NCBI RefSeq assembly: GCF_037975245.1
Contig: NC_092569.1
Location: forward strand, 22,474,168-22,538,167
From: Apostichopus japonicus
Taxonomy: Eukaryota; Echinodermata; Holothuroidea; Aspidochirotida; Stichopodidae
Direction: 5' to 3'
Length of the DNA: 64,000 nucleotides
The notes beneath the pieces were generated by a model. It was not told the DNA's origin and did not search any database. It saw only the letters and a program-made list of their open reading frames with translations. Both the position numbers and the translations under genes were made by a program. This document shows, in pieces, positions 23,093 through 35,064 of the stretch (position 1 is its first letter; every line of letters begins with the position of its first letter).

Positions 23093-23164
23093 ATGGCAGA
23101 ACTTCGAAGCAAATATATTTTCGTCTTTGCGGTGTTGCTGCTTTTAAACTCAAATAGTATTCGG
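23093..23164 (+). CDS. orphan signal-peptide exon
   Basis: ATG opens 24 codons (MAELRSKYIFVFAVLLLLNS, then NSIR) that end exactly at GTAAGT, phase 0. A charged start plus the core FVFAVLLLL is a classical signal peptide. The exit phase is that of the FReD signal exons in genes 2 and 3. No FReD, TIL or other coding exon was found between here and 39 kb. It may be an alternative first exon, the remains of a lost gene, or the start of an unrelated secreted protein. Confidence 0.5.
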
Positions 23165-23364
23165 GTAAGTCTCTAAAATATAAATAAAATGAAATTAATT
23201 TCTTCAAAGTAAAATTGAATTAATTTGTGTTACTAGTATTATTGTTTTCACTGATTTACAATTTGGAACTCAGTATTTTATTAACTTCAGATTAAAGAAA
23301 ACCCTGTACCTTTGTTTCTACATATAAATATAACAACGGTCTACCTGCGCCGACTTGTTACCTC

Positions 23365-23655
23365 GAGTATTTGTAGAGAATATTACGATTGATGAGTTAT
23401 CCTCTCTATTCAACTGTAACTTTTTTGAAACTTAGATATGTTTTTTTTTCTTCAAATGTTGTGCGTTATCGAGCATTATTCTAAACACAATTATCTCTCT
23501 TTATTACTTTATTGCATTTATTATCTTGCCCTTATATTTTCTTCTGATAGCCCCTCTATTCGTACTGTACATTCTGTATCATTTGTTGATACCCAATGAT
23601 GAATTACATCGAGTATTTGTAGAGAATATTACGATTGATGAGCTATCCTCTCTAT
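23365..23655. repeat. short direct repeat pair
   Basis: A phrase of about 45 bp starting CGAGTATTTGTAGAGAATAT occurs at 23364-23410 and again near 23610-23656, differing at one or two bases. This is a local duplication in non-coding DNA. Confidence 0.7.
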
Positions 23656-23829
23656 CTACAAAAAAATAATTTTACTAGGCAGAACATCTACCTTTTAAAT
23701 GTCTTTTTTAGAGACTAAACTACTTAAAATCAACACGAATCTCTTACAGGAAAACTTTGAAACATACAAAATACATATACAAATTGAAATATTTAAATGT
23801 TTTTTCTTAAATATATCTCAAATTCACAC

Positions 23830-26825
23830 AATTCTGTTTTTTTCTCGTCCATGTTGGGTGCAAAGCCTAAACGGTCTTGTAACGAGTGCATAAGGGTTTC
23901 AAAACCCTACATAAGATTAAGTATCCATTAATCTATGCTAAGAAAAATAACTTTATGATTAACTTGTGAACTTATCATTTGTGTATCAAAGAAAATATCG
24001 GATGAAATTTAAAATGCGAATGTATAAAACAAGTAACAATTTCAAGAAACAACTTGAGAAGTTATTCCTTCACGATAACAATTTTTTCTTCCAATTTATA
24101 AAATAATACATGTTTTCCGAATACAAAATTGATCTCTCCGTCAAATGACCGCCCAACTAGTATGATAAAATAAATATAAAGTTCAGCTTTTGAATTCTAA
24201 AAGAACAAATATCCATACGGAAATAATTATGAAACTCTTCAATAAGTTTAATATCTAAATTGCATTTTTTACAACGTTACACTGATATGATCAATCTGTT
24301 GGATTTAGTATTCGAAAAAAAAATTCCTAATACACAGAAGTTTAATAAGTCAAAATAAAAGTTCTGACAGGTTTTTCATGTACATAAAAATAGCAGTTTT
24401 ACGCAGTATAGCTGAATTTTATTTATTTATTTATTTTAAAACGAGCTAAGAAAACCTAAGTATTGTAACAGTTAACATTAGAGCAATTAAAGCAATTTCA
24501 AATTGGCTTTTCACAGACTCGTTAATATGTTTAGTATTACAATATATAACAGACAAAAATTTGGAAATTTGCTAGCTTGGTATCTGTAAAACATTACACA
24601 ATAAACGCATCAATGTAACACACTCTTCAATACAGGCAAGTACGTACGAATGTATATATATCAGTTCATCATGTAAATACCAAACAGGAAATAATATCTT
24701 AAAAGGATCAACAAGTATTTGCCAACCATCCCAAAACACCTTATATTTCATACAGGTAATTTGGCAACTAATATTTCAAATACAAATATCACCGTTTTAT
24801 ACGAGCATAATACTGGAAAATCGTTTCCATTAGTGTTATGTACAAAATATTAATCTTAATAATTGTGTATTTTGTCTTGAAACATTTTTTTTTATGACCT
24901 AGCAGTGTCAATCCTAATATTCCTTCTTAAAATGTATCATCCCTTAATTTCAATCGTTCCCCTTACTATTTTGAGGGTTAAGGTAACATTGTATGTTCTC
25001 CAATGTCTTGTTTTCCCTCTGGCGGTCATAGCATCGTATAACACATGTATCTGTTCATTTGATTCGGTCATGTGCGTTAATTATAGGAATGATTTTTAAC
25101 GCATGTCAATTTAATATTCATCAACTAAATGTAAATATTTAAATAGTCGACATATTTGTAAGAATTTCGCACGAAACGCTGCTTTTAGAATACAAATAAA
25201 GTAAGATAATTATAAACTAAATGTTATGAAAAGTTATAGGAAAAAGAGGATTATAAAAAAAATCAATATGAAAAATTCTTAGTTTTGAAGTTGTGCCTTT
25301 ATCATCAGAAAGAGCGTCTACTAACGGACAATTACAAACAAATTCATGCTAAGAAAAAGAAAGTTGTACCAAACGAATATCAAGAAAAATGAGAACAGTA
25401 AAGAGACTTGTTTATTAGCATTACTCAATCATCCCAGACAAAAACATAAATTAATGCATATAGCTTCGCGCTGTGGATTTCCGTTGTAAAGTTCCTGATT
25501 CTGGTTTGAACAGAACAAAATTGTAGAAATGTTATAATTTATGATTTAGAGCCTTCTTCCCCGTTGTCGACAATACAGACTTGTAGCCATCAGTTTCTTC
25601 CTTGCAAAGTCTGTAATTACAAATATTGAACATGTTACCATACAACACGTGATCACGTGGACGAGAACGGCTATTTTTCAAATCGAGTTGTTTTTAGTGA
25701 GTCTAGACGAGGTTTTATTGCCAAGAATTTTCAAAATGGATATAATTTTACAGAAACTCTATCATTTTTTTTTACAAGAAGCCTAAACATTCTTGTAACG
25801 AGAGCATATTTGTTCGAAACCCTACATATGATCAATTATCCATTAACCTATGCTAAAAATAATAACTTTATGATTATCTTGTGAACTTATCATTTGTTTA
25901 TAAAAAAAAAAATCGCATCAAGTTTAAAACGCAAATGTATAAAACAGGTAACAATTTTAAGAAACAACTTGCGAAGTTATTACTTCACGATGCCAATTTG
26001 CTATGTCAATTCATAAAAGTATTCATATTTTCCGAATACAAAATTGACCTCTCCGTCAAAATGACTGCTCAACTAGTATGATAAAATAGATGAAGTTCAC
26101 CTTTGATTTTTAATAAGAACAAATATGCATACGGAAATGATAAATACACTTTCGAATAAGTTTAAGATCCAAATTGCTATATTTACAACGTTATACTGAT
26201 ATGATCGATCTGTTTGATTTAATATTCGAATGAAGCATTATTCCTAATCCAAGGTATGTCAACATGATATGTCAACATAAAGTATTGATGGGTTTTTCGT
26301 GTAAATTAAAATAGCAGCTTTACGCAATATAGGTGAATGCTTCTTTTTTTTCAAGACAAGCTAAGGAAACCTCAGTATTGTAACAGTTTATGTGTGCCAT
26401 ATTTAACGATATTTTAAACTACAAAAACAGTATAGATCATTCAACACTGGAGCATTCCAAGCACTTTCAAATTGGCTTTTACAAAATTGTTAATCTGTTA
26501 AGTATCACAATATGTAACTGACGACAACTCTAAAATTTGCTCGCTGGGCAGGTATCTGTAAAACATTACTCTATAAATACACTCTTCAATGAGGGCAGGT
26601 ACATATGAATAATTATTGATCAGTTCATCATGCAAATACACAAGAGGAAACAAAATGTATCTTAAAATGATCAACAATTATTTGCCAAACATCCCCAAAG
26701 CACCTTATATTTTATACAGGTAATTTGCCAACCGATATTTGAAAGCCAAGTTACACCGTTTTGTACTAGCTCAATACTGAAGCATCGTCTTCGACAGTTT
26801 TATGTACAAAATGTTTATCTTTACT
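23830..26825. repeat. degenerate tandem duplication, ~1.9-kb period
   Basis: About 1.05 kb at 23830-24860 recurs at 25750-26825 in the same order: the TCTTGTAACGAG, CCATTAA-CTATGCTAA and AACTTTATGATTA phrases, the GATCTCTCCGTCAAATGAC-like phrase, and CACCTTATATTT-ATACAGGT near the end. The open frames inside (for example 25881-26081) arise from AT-rich sequence and carry no motif. Confidence 0.75.
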
Positions 26826-27139
26826 GCATGGGGGGTTGGACACACAATTAGGATTTGGGGCACTTATCTTGTTAGGGTTGGTTTATAAAGGTTAGGGACA
26901 ACTTCTCTATTAGGAAGTTGATTTAGATCAATAGAAAACAAAATTTGGAATTGAAACATAAAAAAAAAATGCAAATTATATATTATTAGTTATCATCATT
27001 ATTCCAAGTTTTTAAACGCTATTATAATTTAAAAAAAACATAAAACAATACTGAGGGCACAACCTAATATTGAATAACATTGATCAACACGAAATAGAAC
27101 ATTATTTTGCCATCATAGGTGCGCTGTTTTAAATAGATC

Positions 27140-27355
27140 GCAGTGGGTTACTATGAAACACGATTACAAAAAAAAATTAGATCGTGCTATAAATCGGTAG
27201 CATGTGCTATTTTGATTACAGTAAGAACTGAGGAAATGTGTAATATAAACCAATGCAGTTGTTGGCATTTGTTGGGATTACACATATCCTCAGTTATTAC
27301 TGTAAATCTACTAGCACATGTTACCGATTTATCAGCACGATCCAGTATTCACTGT
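27140..27355. repeat. MITE-like hairpin repeat
   Basis: Left arm 27178-27252 and right arm 27268-27345 are near-perfect reverse complements over about 70 bp, with cores ATCGTGCTATAAATCGGTAG and CTACCGATTTAT-type. A loop of about 20 bp separates them. Outer CGCAGTGGGTTACT and AGTATTCACTGTGG also pair loosely. No clear target duplication was identified. Confidence 0.75.
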
Positions 27356-27769
27356 GGTACAAAACTTTAAGACTTACAGTAGTTACTGCAATCTCTCTGT
27401 GAATCAGCTGACCACAGCATCCAATTCTGAAGTTTAATTCTGAAAAGATAAAAGCGAAATTGAATACAAGACCGTAAACTTATTACTTGTCTTATACAGC
27501 AAGGAATGTTTTTTTTTTCATCTCCTTTATTGCAATCTTTGGTCTGTATCATACATATGAGAGAAAATATACAAATATTCGCTTAATATAAGTAAAAACA
27601 AAACTGGCGAATAAACTGGTATTACTTTTAATTACGGTGTTTCAAAGAGAGTGCAACAAGTTCGGAATGCTGTATACGTGTCTTCATAACTTATAATGTT
27701 ACGTGCATTTCATATTTCAATTCTTTTCTCTACTTGAAGCAGAAATTTGAATTTGTACATAAATTCGGT

Positions 27770-30700
27770 TAAATGTGGTACTTTGTCTTCCACTTTTGGC
27801 TTAAAATATAATACTTCAGATGAAAGATAAGAAAGTTGTATGGATGTTTTGGGATTAACTTATACCCAAACAAAATATCACGTTTACTGAAAACGAATTG
27901 AAACCCGAAAATACGCTGCTCTAAATCCAAAATAAAAGACGAAGTCATTTGGCAACCCCCAAAATAGATGATCTAGAGTTTCTTCAAAACTTCCGCAAAA
28001 ATTACACCTAGCATTATCAGTGAGCTTCATTTTATAACGTAGATAATTTGTTCCTAAAATACGGTGTAAGAAACGAAATTGGAAATACCGAATCTTGCTC
28101 TCTCTACAATACAAAAATGGAATACGAAATATAGTTTGCCATTGTGAATCATCAAATGAGAATTCACCATTCCATTTTCTATTGGCAGTTGGAGGAGCAG
28201 CTATGGTACTGATCAAAGAATTGTAGATATGGCGGGAACGCAACAAAGAAAGATCAGTATTAATCATTTCCTCTTTTGTATTCACCAAGGCCATATTATC
28301 TTTCCAATGTCTCGGTATGGCGGAAATAATGCCATAATACGTAGTAAATGGCAGTAAGTCTAAAGAGAACTTGTTTTTAAAAGCCAAAAAGGACAAAAAC
28401 CAGCCATTATCATCTAACAAGTCGTCAACCTTCACCACACCTTTTTTATACATGGAATTATAAAAGAATGGACGATTGTCGACCTTCACATATGAATTAT
28501 TCCAAAGAATTTGCTGTTTAAAGTTCATTACAGGGGTTTTGAAGACATAGCAGGACCACGCGCGACAGACATCGTTTATGAAAGGATCATTAATAAAAAT
28601 GTCACTGAACTGATAATTGCATCTGAAGAGCAACTCTTTCCCGTATTTCTTCAGGTGAAAATCAAAGAAAAGCTTCCAATCCGCTTTGATGCTATTTATA
28701 TATCTTGCAACCCATGTACATTTAAGACCCCGAATGAAGGAAACTATGTGGGTTGCTTTCAAACCGCCGTGTTCAATTGAACCGATTAAAGTGTTACGCT
28801 TAACCTTATCCGGTCTGCCTGACCAGATAAACCGATAAATGAAAGACTCGAGTTCCTTTATAAAATCCTGTGGTGGATCAGGCAGCACTTGAGAAAGAAA
28901 AACAAGTTGGGAGAGACCGAAGGTTTTGACAATAGTAATTCTCCCAATAGGAGTCAAATCTCTCAGGGACCACACATTTAATTTATTCTTCAGGCGAGAC
29001 AGCTTAGGAGTATAATTTAAATGAAACAAATGATCCCTATCAGTATCGAATGTTATTCCTAATACAGTGACAGGACCCAAGGTCCAAGTAAACTGTAAAT
29101 CGTTAAGGAACTGTGGCTTTCCGCAGTAAAAGGGCCCAAAGGGAAAATGTTAGTTTTTTCATAATTAACTTTCAGCCCTGAAGCCATTTCCAAAGAGTGA
29201 AATATGTCAACCACAGCGGTCAAACTTTGTTGAGTACCATCAAGAAAGATCGCAGTGTCGTCCGCATATTGTAAAATTTTAATATCATGATCCAGAATGC
29301 GAATTCCGCGAATACGGGGAGAACTGTTTACATGAATTGAGAGAATCTCTGCACATAAAATAAAAATATACGGACTGAGAGGACATCGCTGTCGCACACC
29401 TCTGGTAATATCAAAGAATGCGGAAGAATACCCATTATTGTAGACGCATGCGGTGGAATTGGAATATAAAGTCCTTACCCATCTGCCAAGACTTTCGTCG
29501 AAACTAAAAAAATTCAAACATTCAAGAATAAAGTTCCACTCTAGTCTATCAAAAGCTTTCTCGAAGTCTACAAGAAGGAGGAAGCCAGGAACATTATAAT
29601 CATTACAGTAGTCAATAGAGTCAAGGATAAAACGAATATCCTCCCCTATAAACCTCCGCTTGATAAAGCCAGTTTGGTTGGAATTACTTAGAGTGGGAAT
29701 AGCATATTTTATCCTGGTAGCCAAGGCATTTGCAGCAATCTTATAATCAACATTAAGTAATGAAATCGGCCGATAGTTTTTAACTTGTTTTAAATATTTA
29801 TCTGGTTTAGGGATTAGAGTTATAATTCCTCGACCTTGCTCATTTGACATATTGGTAATATCATATGCATAATTTAAAGAATCAACAACCAAATCACTGA
29901 TAACTGGCCAAAAACGCACATAAAACTCGGCCGAAAGACCATCACTCCCAGGGCTTATTACAAGTAATATTGTGTAAAGATATATGTGGATCACAATTAT
30001 CACTGGTGTAAAGCGATTGGTAACAGTCTGATAAAATAGAGAGAATTTTTTCATTATTAGTAACCTCTGTTCCCTCCGCTGACTTTAGAGTGTGAATAAC
30101 ATTGCAGTTTTTATGACGGTTTTCCAAATTGAGGAAGTACTTTGTAGCCCTTTCTCCCTGTTCCACCCAGCGGACCCTAGACCGAACAATAATACCATTG
30201 AGTTTATAATAGTAGATATGCTGTAAATCATTTCTGATCCTAGTTAAATCCGTCAAATCACCCGCTGAACCTGAGCGGAAATAGCGCTGTTCAATACGGG
30301 AAATATTTCTCAAAATATCTATCTCCTTTTCCTTCTTTCTTTGGCCTTAATTCTACTATATTTTATAGAAAACCTCCGAATTGAATACTTAATGAACTCC
30401 CATTTCGTATTAGGACTGTCGTACCTGTGACTATCAGTCAGTTCCAAGATAAGATCAGTAATCATTGAAACATAATCTGTGTCCTGCAGCAAAGAGTTAT
30501 TGAGCTTCCAAAAAACCGGGATCCCGCTTCATATTAAAAAGGCTCATATCTAAATTGACAATTGAATGGTCTGAACCTATACCTGGGGTGATGCTAGTTC
30601 CAACAACATTGTGCACTAAGTTACGGGATACCAGAAAAAAATCCAGCCGGCAATGTATGCCTTGAATAATATTTGACGACCAAGTAAAACTTTTGCAATG

Positions 30701-31240
30701 CGGATTCCTCTCCCGCCAAATATCGACTAGATCTAACGAATCCATTATTTCAATGCACTTATTTCCGGCATGAAAATTAGTATTGGGATTTACCCCCACC
30801 TTGTCCATATCCAAATTAAAAACAAAGTTGAAATCTCCACCAACAAAGAGGGAGTCCTACTTGAAATCCCGCAGCTCTCGTAAAAACAAATCATAAAAAT
30901 TCGGGTCGTCTGCGTTTGGACCATATAAACAGGCTAAAGTTATCAATTTATACTTTACAGTTATTTCGATTATCAATAAACGCCCGTTGTTACAATTAAC
31001 TGATCTATGGATTTCAAATGCAAGGTTAGGGTGAAATAATATACAAACACCCCGGCTTAGAGATGAGCCATGACAAAAGACAATTCGCTCTCCCCATTCA
31101 TTACACCAAAATTTTTCATCACGTTGTACACTGTGTGTTTCTTGAATCATGATGATGTCACGTTTATGCCTATGTAAGAAAGTAAAGACTTGACGCCTCT
31201 TTTTTTTTTGCCTGTCTTAGCCCTCGGGCGTTATACGTAC
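27770..31240 (-). pseudogene. LINE ORF2 (endonuclease-reverse transcriptase), broken
   Basis: Starts near 31240 (MCTYNARGLRQA). Endonuclease motifs: IQETH, ACLYGPNADD, GGDFNFV and GSDHSIV. RT motifs: GIITLIPKPDK, NYRPISLLNVDYKI, FLLLVDFEKAFD, RQRCPLSPYIF and the catalytic QYADDTAIF near 29270. Past RT: LSRLKNKLNVWSLRDLTPIG, then a terminal CNFCGSFEETLDHLFW Zn knuckle near 27980. Breaks: an A/T run at 31200-31209; TAG at 30857-30859; a homopolymer near 30510; a shift near 30330; one near 29950; one at the short A run 29128-29131; and one in a G/C run near 27957. Most breaks are in homopolymers. Confidence 0.88.
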
Positions 31241-31624
31241 ACATTTTCAAATCAGCCCTACGAGTACGAAAAAACCCAATCTACTGAATCATCGGCTAAA
31301 TTGGTTACAGGCATAACAAATAGTTCCTTGGAAATTTTACAAAGTAGTTTTACAGACACGTAAATGACCATTTTATCATTATAGTAAGAGATGAAATCAA
31401 AAGTAAAAAACAAAAAGTTCAAAAAGTTCAAAGTAGTGAGCTTACGATTTGTAAAGTCCAGAAACTCAGAACTCCAAGACAAAAACATGTCGAAAAGGAT
31501 CACTAGCCCGAGTTCCTTGGGCCAAACAATAGAATCCATAATATAGTTCCAGGTCCAAAGTAATAGAAATATGTCCAATAAGGAAATGGTGTAAAGGTCC
31601 CAAATTGTTCAGGGGGAACTCTGT

Positions 31625-32407
31625 TCAGCCCATTGAAGAAAAGTCGTACGGCTTCCCTCCATGCGCTCTCCAGCCGCCAGCAGCGAAGTGTAATCTAGTT
31701 CCTTGACGAAAAAGTTCATTTACTCTGGGGAGCCCCTTTCGCTTTTCCAAGAGATCTACCTTCGTGAGATCGTCAACGACGTGATGGTTTTCCTCCCTCA
31801 GAGCCCGTCTCGCATTCTTCATTACTGACAGCTTGTCGTTAAACTTCACTAATTTGACGAGAATATGGCGACTCCGGTTTGGTACAGATCTCCCATCACG
31901 GTGAGCACGTTCGATCAGGCACTCATTCACTCCCGTCTTAGCAAACACCTCTGAGGCAATCTTGAGACAATCCTCTCCTTGGGAGTAGTCCATCCCAACA
32001 ATGCGGACATTGTTGCGGCGAGAAAATCTTTCTTGTTTATTGATCAGCATTGCTTGATCCTCTTGTGTCTTCGATAAGACCTCAATCTTCTCCTCTAAAG
32101 CGTTGCAAATTGTTTTCAGCTCGGTGTTCTCGGCCTTAAGTGCTTTGATTTCCTTTGTGTTCTTTTCAATGGCTTTGCCAAACTCTTTACGAATTTTCTG
32201 TAATTCAGCATAGATCAGTTCTATTGACGTATCCAACGTATCAGTCAGCTGTTGTACAGACGTCGCGTCGTCACTGTCTTCCGTGTCATCAGTGCGAGTG
32301 TCCTGTGGTAGGGTTGGGCTTAGGCTCAGTTTCTGTTGTCGTAAAGCGGCGGCTTCAGCCAGCGTTTTCTTTCCCAAACTGCCCTTCGGACGTCCTCGCT
32401 GAGACAT
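31625..32407 (-). CDS. LINE ORF1 protein (L1/Tx1-like RNA-binding chaperone)
   Basis: An intact frame of 260 codons from ATG at 32407; an in-frame TTG at 32419 would add four residues. It starts MSQRGRPKGSLGKKTLAEAA. A long coiled coil follows (LIYAELQKIRKEFGKAIEKN ... LKAENTELK). Then comes an RRM-like centre with RRNNVRIVGM and RHILVKLVKF, and a C-terminal part with RREN/GTRLHF-type residues. This is the layout of L1 ORF1p (Transposase_22), which coats LINE RNA as a trimer. It is the only uninterrupted gene of the element. Confidence 0.85.
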   Translation of the reverse strand: MSQRGRPKGSLGKKTLAEAAALRQQKLSLSPTLPQDTRTDDTEDSDDATSVQQLTDTLDTSIELIYAELQKIRKEFGKAIEKNTKEIKALKAENTELKTICNALEEKIEVLSKTQEDQAMLINKQERFSRRNNVRIVGMDYSQGEDCLKIASEVFAKTGVNECLIERAHRDGRSVPNRSRHILVKLVKFNDKLSVMKNARRALREENHHVVDDLTKVDLLEKRKGLPRVNELFRQGTRLHFAAGGWRAHGGKPYDFSSMG

Positions 32408-32570
32408 GTTTCCGTTCAAAAAGTAGCAGATGGAGGTTATGAAATGTATGTCACAGTGGCAAAACCTAAAAACTGGACCCGGAGCGTGAAATTTACGGTA
32501 AAATATCGAGCCCGGAAGGAACGGTGTTTCTACTGGAACATGTCAGGCTCGTTTTTCAGCAAGGAATGTT

Positions 32571-34440
32571 AAGCTGAATTAATTTCGGTGATCAAATATA
32601 AATCAGTTTCTTGTCGAAATTTAGACAACCATAGTCGACATATTCTCACTGATATTCGTTCTTAATTAACATATATCACTTCAAATCACCGTTGCGTATG
32701 TTTTAAATTACCATAATTGAAATAATGACAGACTATTTTCTCTGATAAGTCTTGTTTTTTTCTTGCTACGAGATCCGATGTCACATAATGTGGGAAGCAA
32801 TCATTTTCAATTTTGCTTTAAAGTCAACCAATCCGTGCATGCGGTAATGTTTTGTAACGAGTAAAGATATGAGCGTCAATGTTAATTGAAAAGTGAGGGG
32901 CGGTACATAAAAGACTGACCACGGATAAAACTGAAGGAGTCTGCTCGAAGCGAGCGCCTTGGGGCAAAATATTTTTCGGGTGGGGTCAAAGGGCCCGCCT
33001 TACGGCCCTGACGGGGTCCAGGGCAAAAGTCCCGGCGATAGCCGAAGTCTTACAGTTTGTTACTGTTTGGTTACTGCATTTTTACCAAAAGTCAGTCCTG
33101 GCAAGTTATTAGACATACGAAAGACTTATCTATGTAATATCCGGGTGAAACTTAGGGCCTTTATCATGATTGATAAAATCGTATCCTGAACCCAAACGGA
33201 AACATTCCCAATGTTTGGTTTTTCAAATACAATAATCTTGTTATACAGATGTCTACAATATGCACACATAAGGTACCGTAAGTACAATAAAAAAAAAATC
33301 ACCATTGGGTATCTGGGCACATTCACTTTATCGGGAAATAACAATACTTCAGTTCCCAAGCCAAGGTAGAATCTCTAGGGGTAGTTGAGTGATATCGAGA
33401 ACAATTATGTATCGTCTAAATGATGTCGGTATATACTAGGGCCTTTTACGAAATTGTAAGTCGGTGGGCCACCTCCCAAACTGGACCATTATGACACTAT
33501 CGAAACGTAGCGCCCGCATCGGTTGGAGCGTAGCTCAGCAAGAATTTTTTTATTGCGAAAAATGCCCGCCCCAGATTGCCAGAAATGGTACATTGCGAGC
33601 CATGTAAGTTGCATATGAACATTCTAAAATGTGAGATCTCATGTTGTAGAAAATTTTACTCTCCACAAAAAAAAAAAATATATGAGAAGAATTCTTTGCG
33701 GGATAAAATCACTTCGTAAGGGAGAAATAGGTCTTTACGTTACTTCATAAGGCAAGTGAGCTGAGTGGATCGGCCGTGTAACTGACTGAGCTTCAATATT
33801 GTTAGTTAAATCAACGGGGCACTGATTAAGGGGCTAAAAATATAACTAATAAGCCTTTATGAAACAAAGAGAAGTAATAAGTATATAGTCCAGGCGTTCA
33901 CATAATCATAGGCCTACTTCCATTTAGGAAGTTGAACTTTCAGGGGGCGCAGCTGCCTCCCCCCCCCCTCCATGCAGGTTAAAAATAATATGCTGGAAAG
34001 GGGATTAGCGAATGCTGTTGACTTTCATGATCTGCTGGCTCATTATGTAGCCTGAGAGTTATATGGGCGTTGTTCCTCATTTAATTTACGCTACAAATAA
34101 AATCATTTATTCTTAAGTATCAGCCTGCCCCCCCCCCCATTCCTTCTCATGATTGATGACCTTTAGCCAAGTCAAGGGAAATAGAGTCAACCCTCTACTG
34201 CAGCCAAGTATTTAAGACATGGTAGACTTTATCCAATAGAAAGGACACCACAACCGGAGCAGATTAGAATTTGCTCTATTGACGTCAATTAAAGATCATT
34301 TCGATTCAGAGAGAATCAAATCGATAACATGATTGGTTTCAAAAAGTCCAATGAAGATACCGTAGTATTCAATACAAGAAAGACTCATGAGTCATAATAT
34401 TTGTTATGATTTTAGCTTCACTTTTATTTCAAGCACAAAT
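32571..34440. other. non-coding interval with repeat relics
   Basis: A GC-rich block (about 32880-33060, with GGGGCAAAATATTTTTCGGG and CCCTGACGGGGTCCAGGGCA) stands out from the AT-rich surroundings and looks like a piece of a dispersed repeat. A hAT-module relic follows at 33493-33600. A weak A box-like GTGAGCTGAGTGGAT is near 33758. C-rich runs near 33960 and 34125 resemble hAT subterminal parts without identifiable ends. No gene was seen. Confidence 0.45.
33493..33600 (-). mobile_element. hAT-family internal-module relic
   Basis: Read on the minus strand, this stretch follows the module repeated in the element at 4188-6124: CCATTTCTGGCAATCTGGGG, then a CAAAAAAATTCTTG-like part and a GGGCGCTACG part. 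It is isolated, with no termini or target duplication seen. Confidence 0.5.
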
Positions 34441-34458
34441 CCGTGTCCAAGGTTTCAG

Positions 34459-34726
34459 ACTTCCTTGTTCTGTTTTCTACGGACGCTGTTGAGTAGCAGT
34501 TCTCATGCAAGGTCTTCCATATGTTGTATGTATTTATCACGTAATGAATTGAACCAATACATTTAGTGAATAATTTGTAGTACCAAAGATGGAAACAATG
34601 TTTTACTGTACGTTATAAATTCCCCCAGGCAGTATCTGTAGCAACCTGTTAGTAGGTGAAAGTTATTTTCAACTTGTAATTCAGACAAGAGCAGGTCTCC
34701 GTAGAAGACGATACGCCAACATCAAG
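34459..34726 (+). promoter_or_regulatory. 5' flank paralogous to FReD gene promoters
   Basis: ACTTCCTTGTTCT at 34459-34471 is also present 232 bp before the gene 2 ATG and 231 bp before the gene 3 ATG (here 268 bp). The CAACTTG-AATTCAGA phrase just before the ATG is shared as well. ACTTCCT is the reverse of an ETS-type AGGAAGT site. No TATA box was recognised. Confidence 0.5.
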
Positions 34727-34799
34727 ATGTACTGTAATAAACTTTATTCGTTAGTTCGAGTTTCATTTTTCCTTTGGACATGCGTCTTCTTCAATTCAA
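34727..34799 (+). CDS. orphan FReD-type signal-peptide exon (phase 1)
   Basis: ATG opens 24 codons (MYCNKLYSLVRVSFFLWTCV, then FFNS) plus one base before GTAAAA. It aligns with the signal exons of genes 2 and 3, sharing the KLYS/KFYS and FFLWT core and the 5' flank. Its exit phase is 1 instead of 0, so it cannot join the linker exon in frame. It could join a phase-1 FReD1 exon such as 46100 directly. No FReD exon follows before 46 kb, and a LINE relic lies just downstream. It is either a relic or an alternative first exon. Confidence 0.55.
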
Positions 34800-35064
34800 G
34801 TAAAATTATTGGTGTCTAAAATACATCTCTTTAAATAGATGCTTCATAGGGAAAAATATCATACGGAGTGCAAATATGTGACATCGTCATAACCATTAAA
34901 AGTCACCAATCATTATCCGCCTATTACAAAGCATATCAATACATATTGATAGCTGATGAAAGAAAATGACATATACATTTTATTACATTTTTTAACTCCA
35001 TATATTGATAGCTTTCGTTTCCAATGAGCAATCAATTTTAAACTGTAATTCGATTTGCTAAAAA

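Larger units (their letters stand above)
27511..32556 (-). mobile_element. near full-length L1/Tx1-type LINE
   Basis: About 5.05 kb on the minus strand, flanked by the identical 14-mer CAGCAAGGAATGTT at 27497-27510 and 32557-32570. A T run (minus-strand poly(A) tail) lies just inside the left copy. The order on the minus strand is a short 5' UTR, ORF1 (32407-31625), a spacer, then ORF2 with endonuclease, reverse transcriptase and a terminal CCHC motif. These are the marks of target-primed reverse transcription. ORF2 is interrupted by one nonsense codon and several frameshifts, so the copy is inactive as read. It lies between two orphan signal-peptide exons (23.09 and 34.73 kb). Confidence 0.92.

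Noticed and set aside
31258-31578. 106-codon minus-strand frame between LINE ORF1 and ORF2
   Set aside because: It lies in the inter-ORF spacer and shows no endonuclease or RNA-binding motif.
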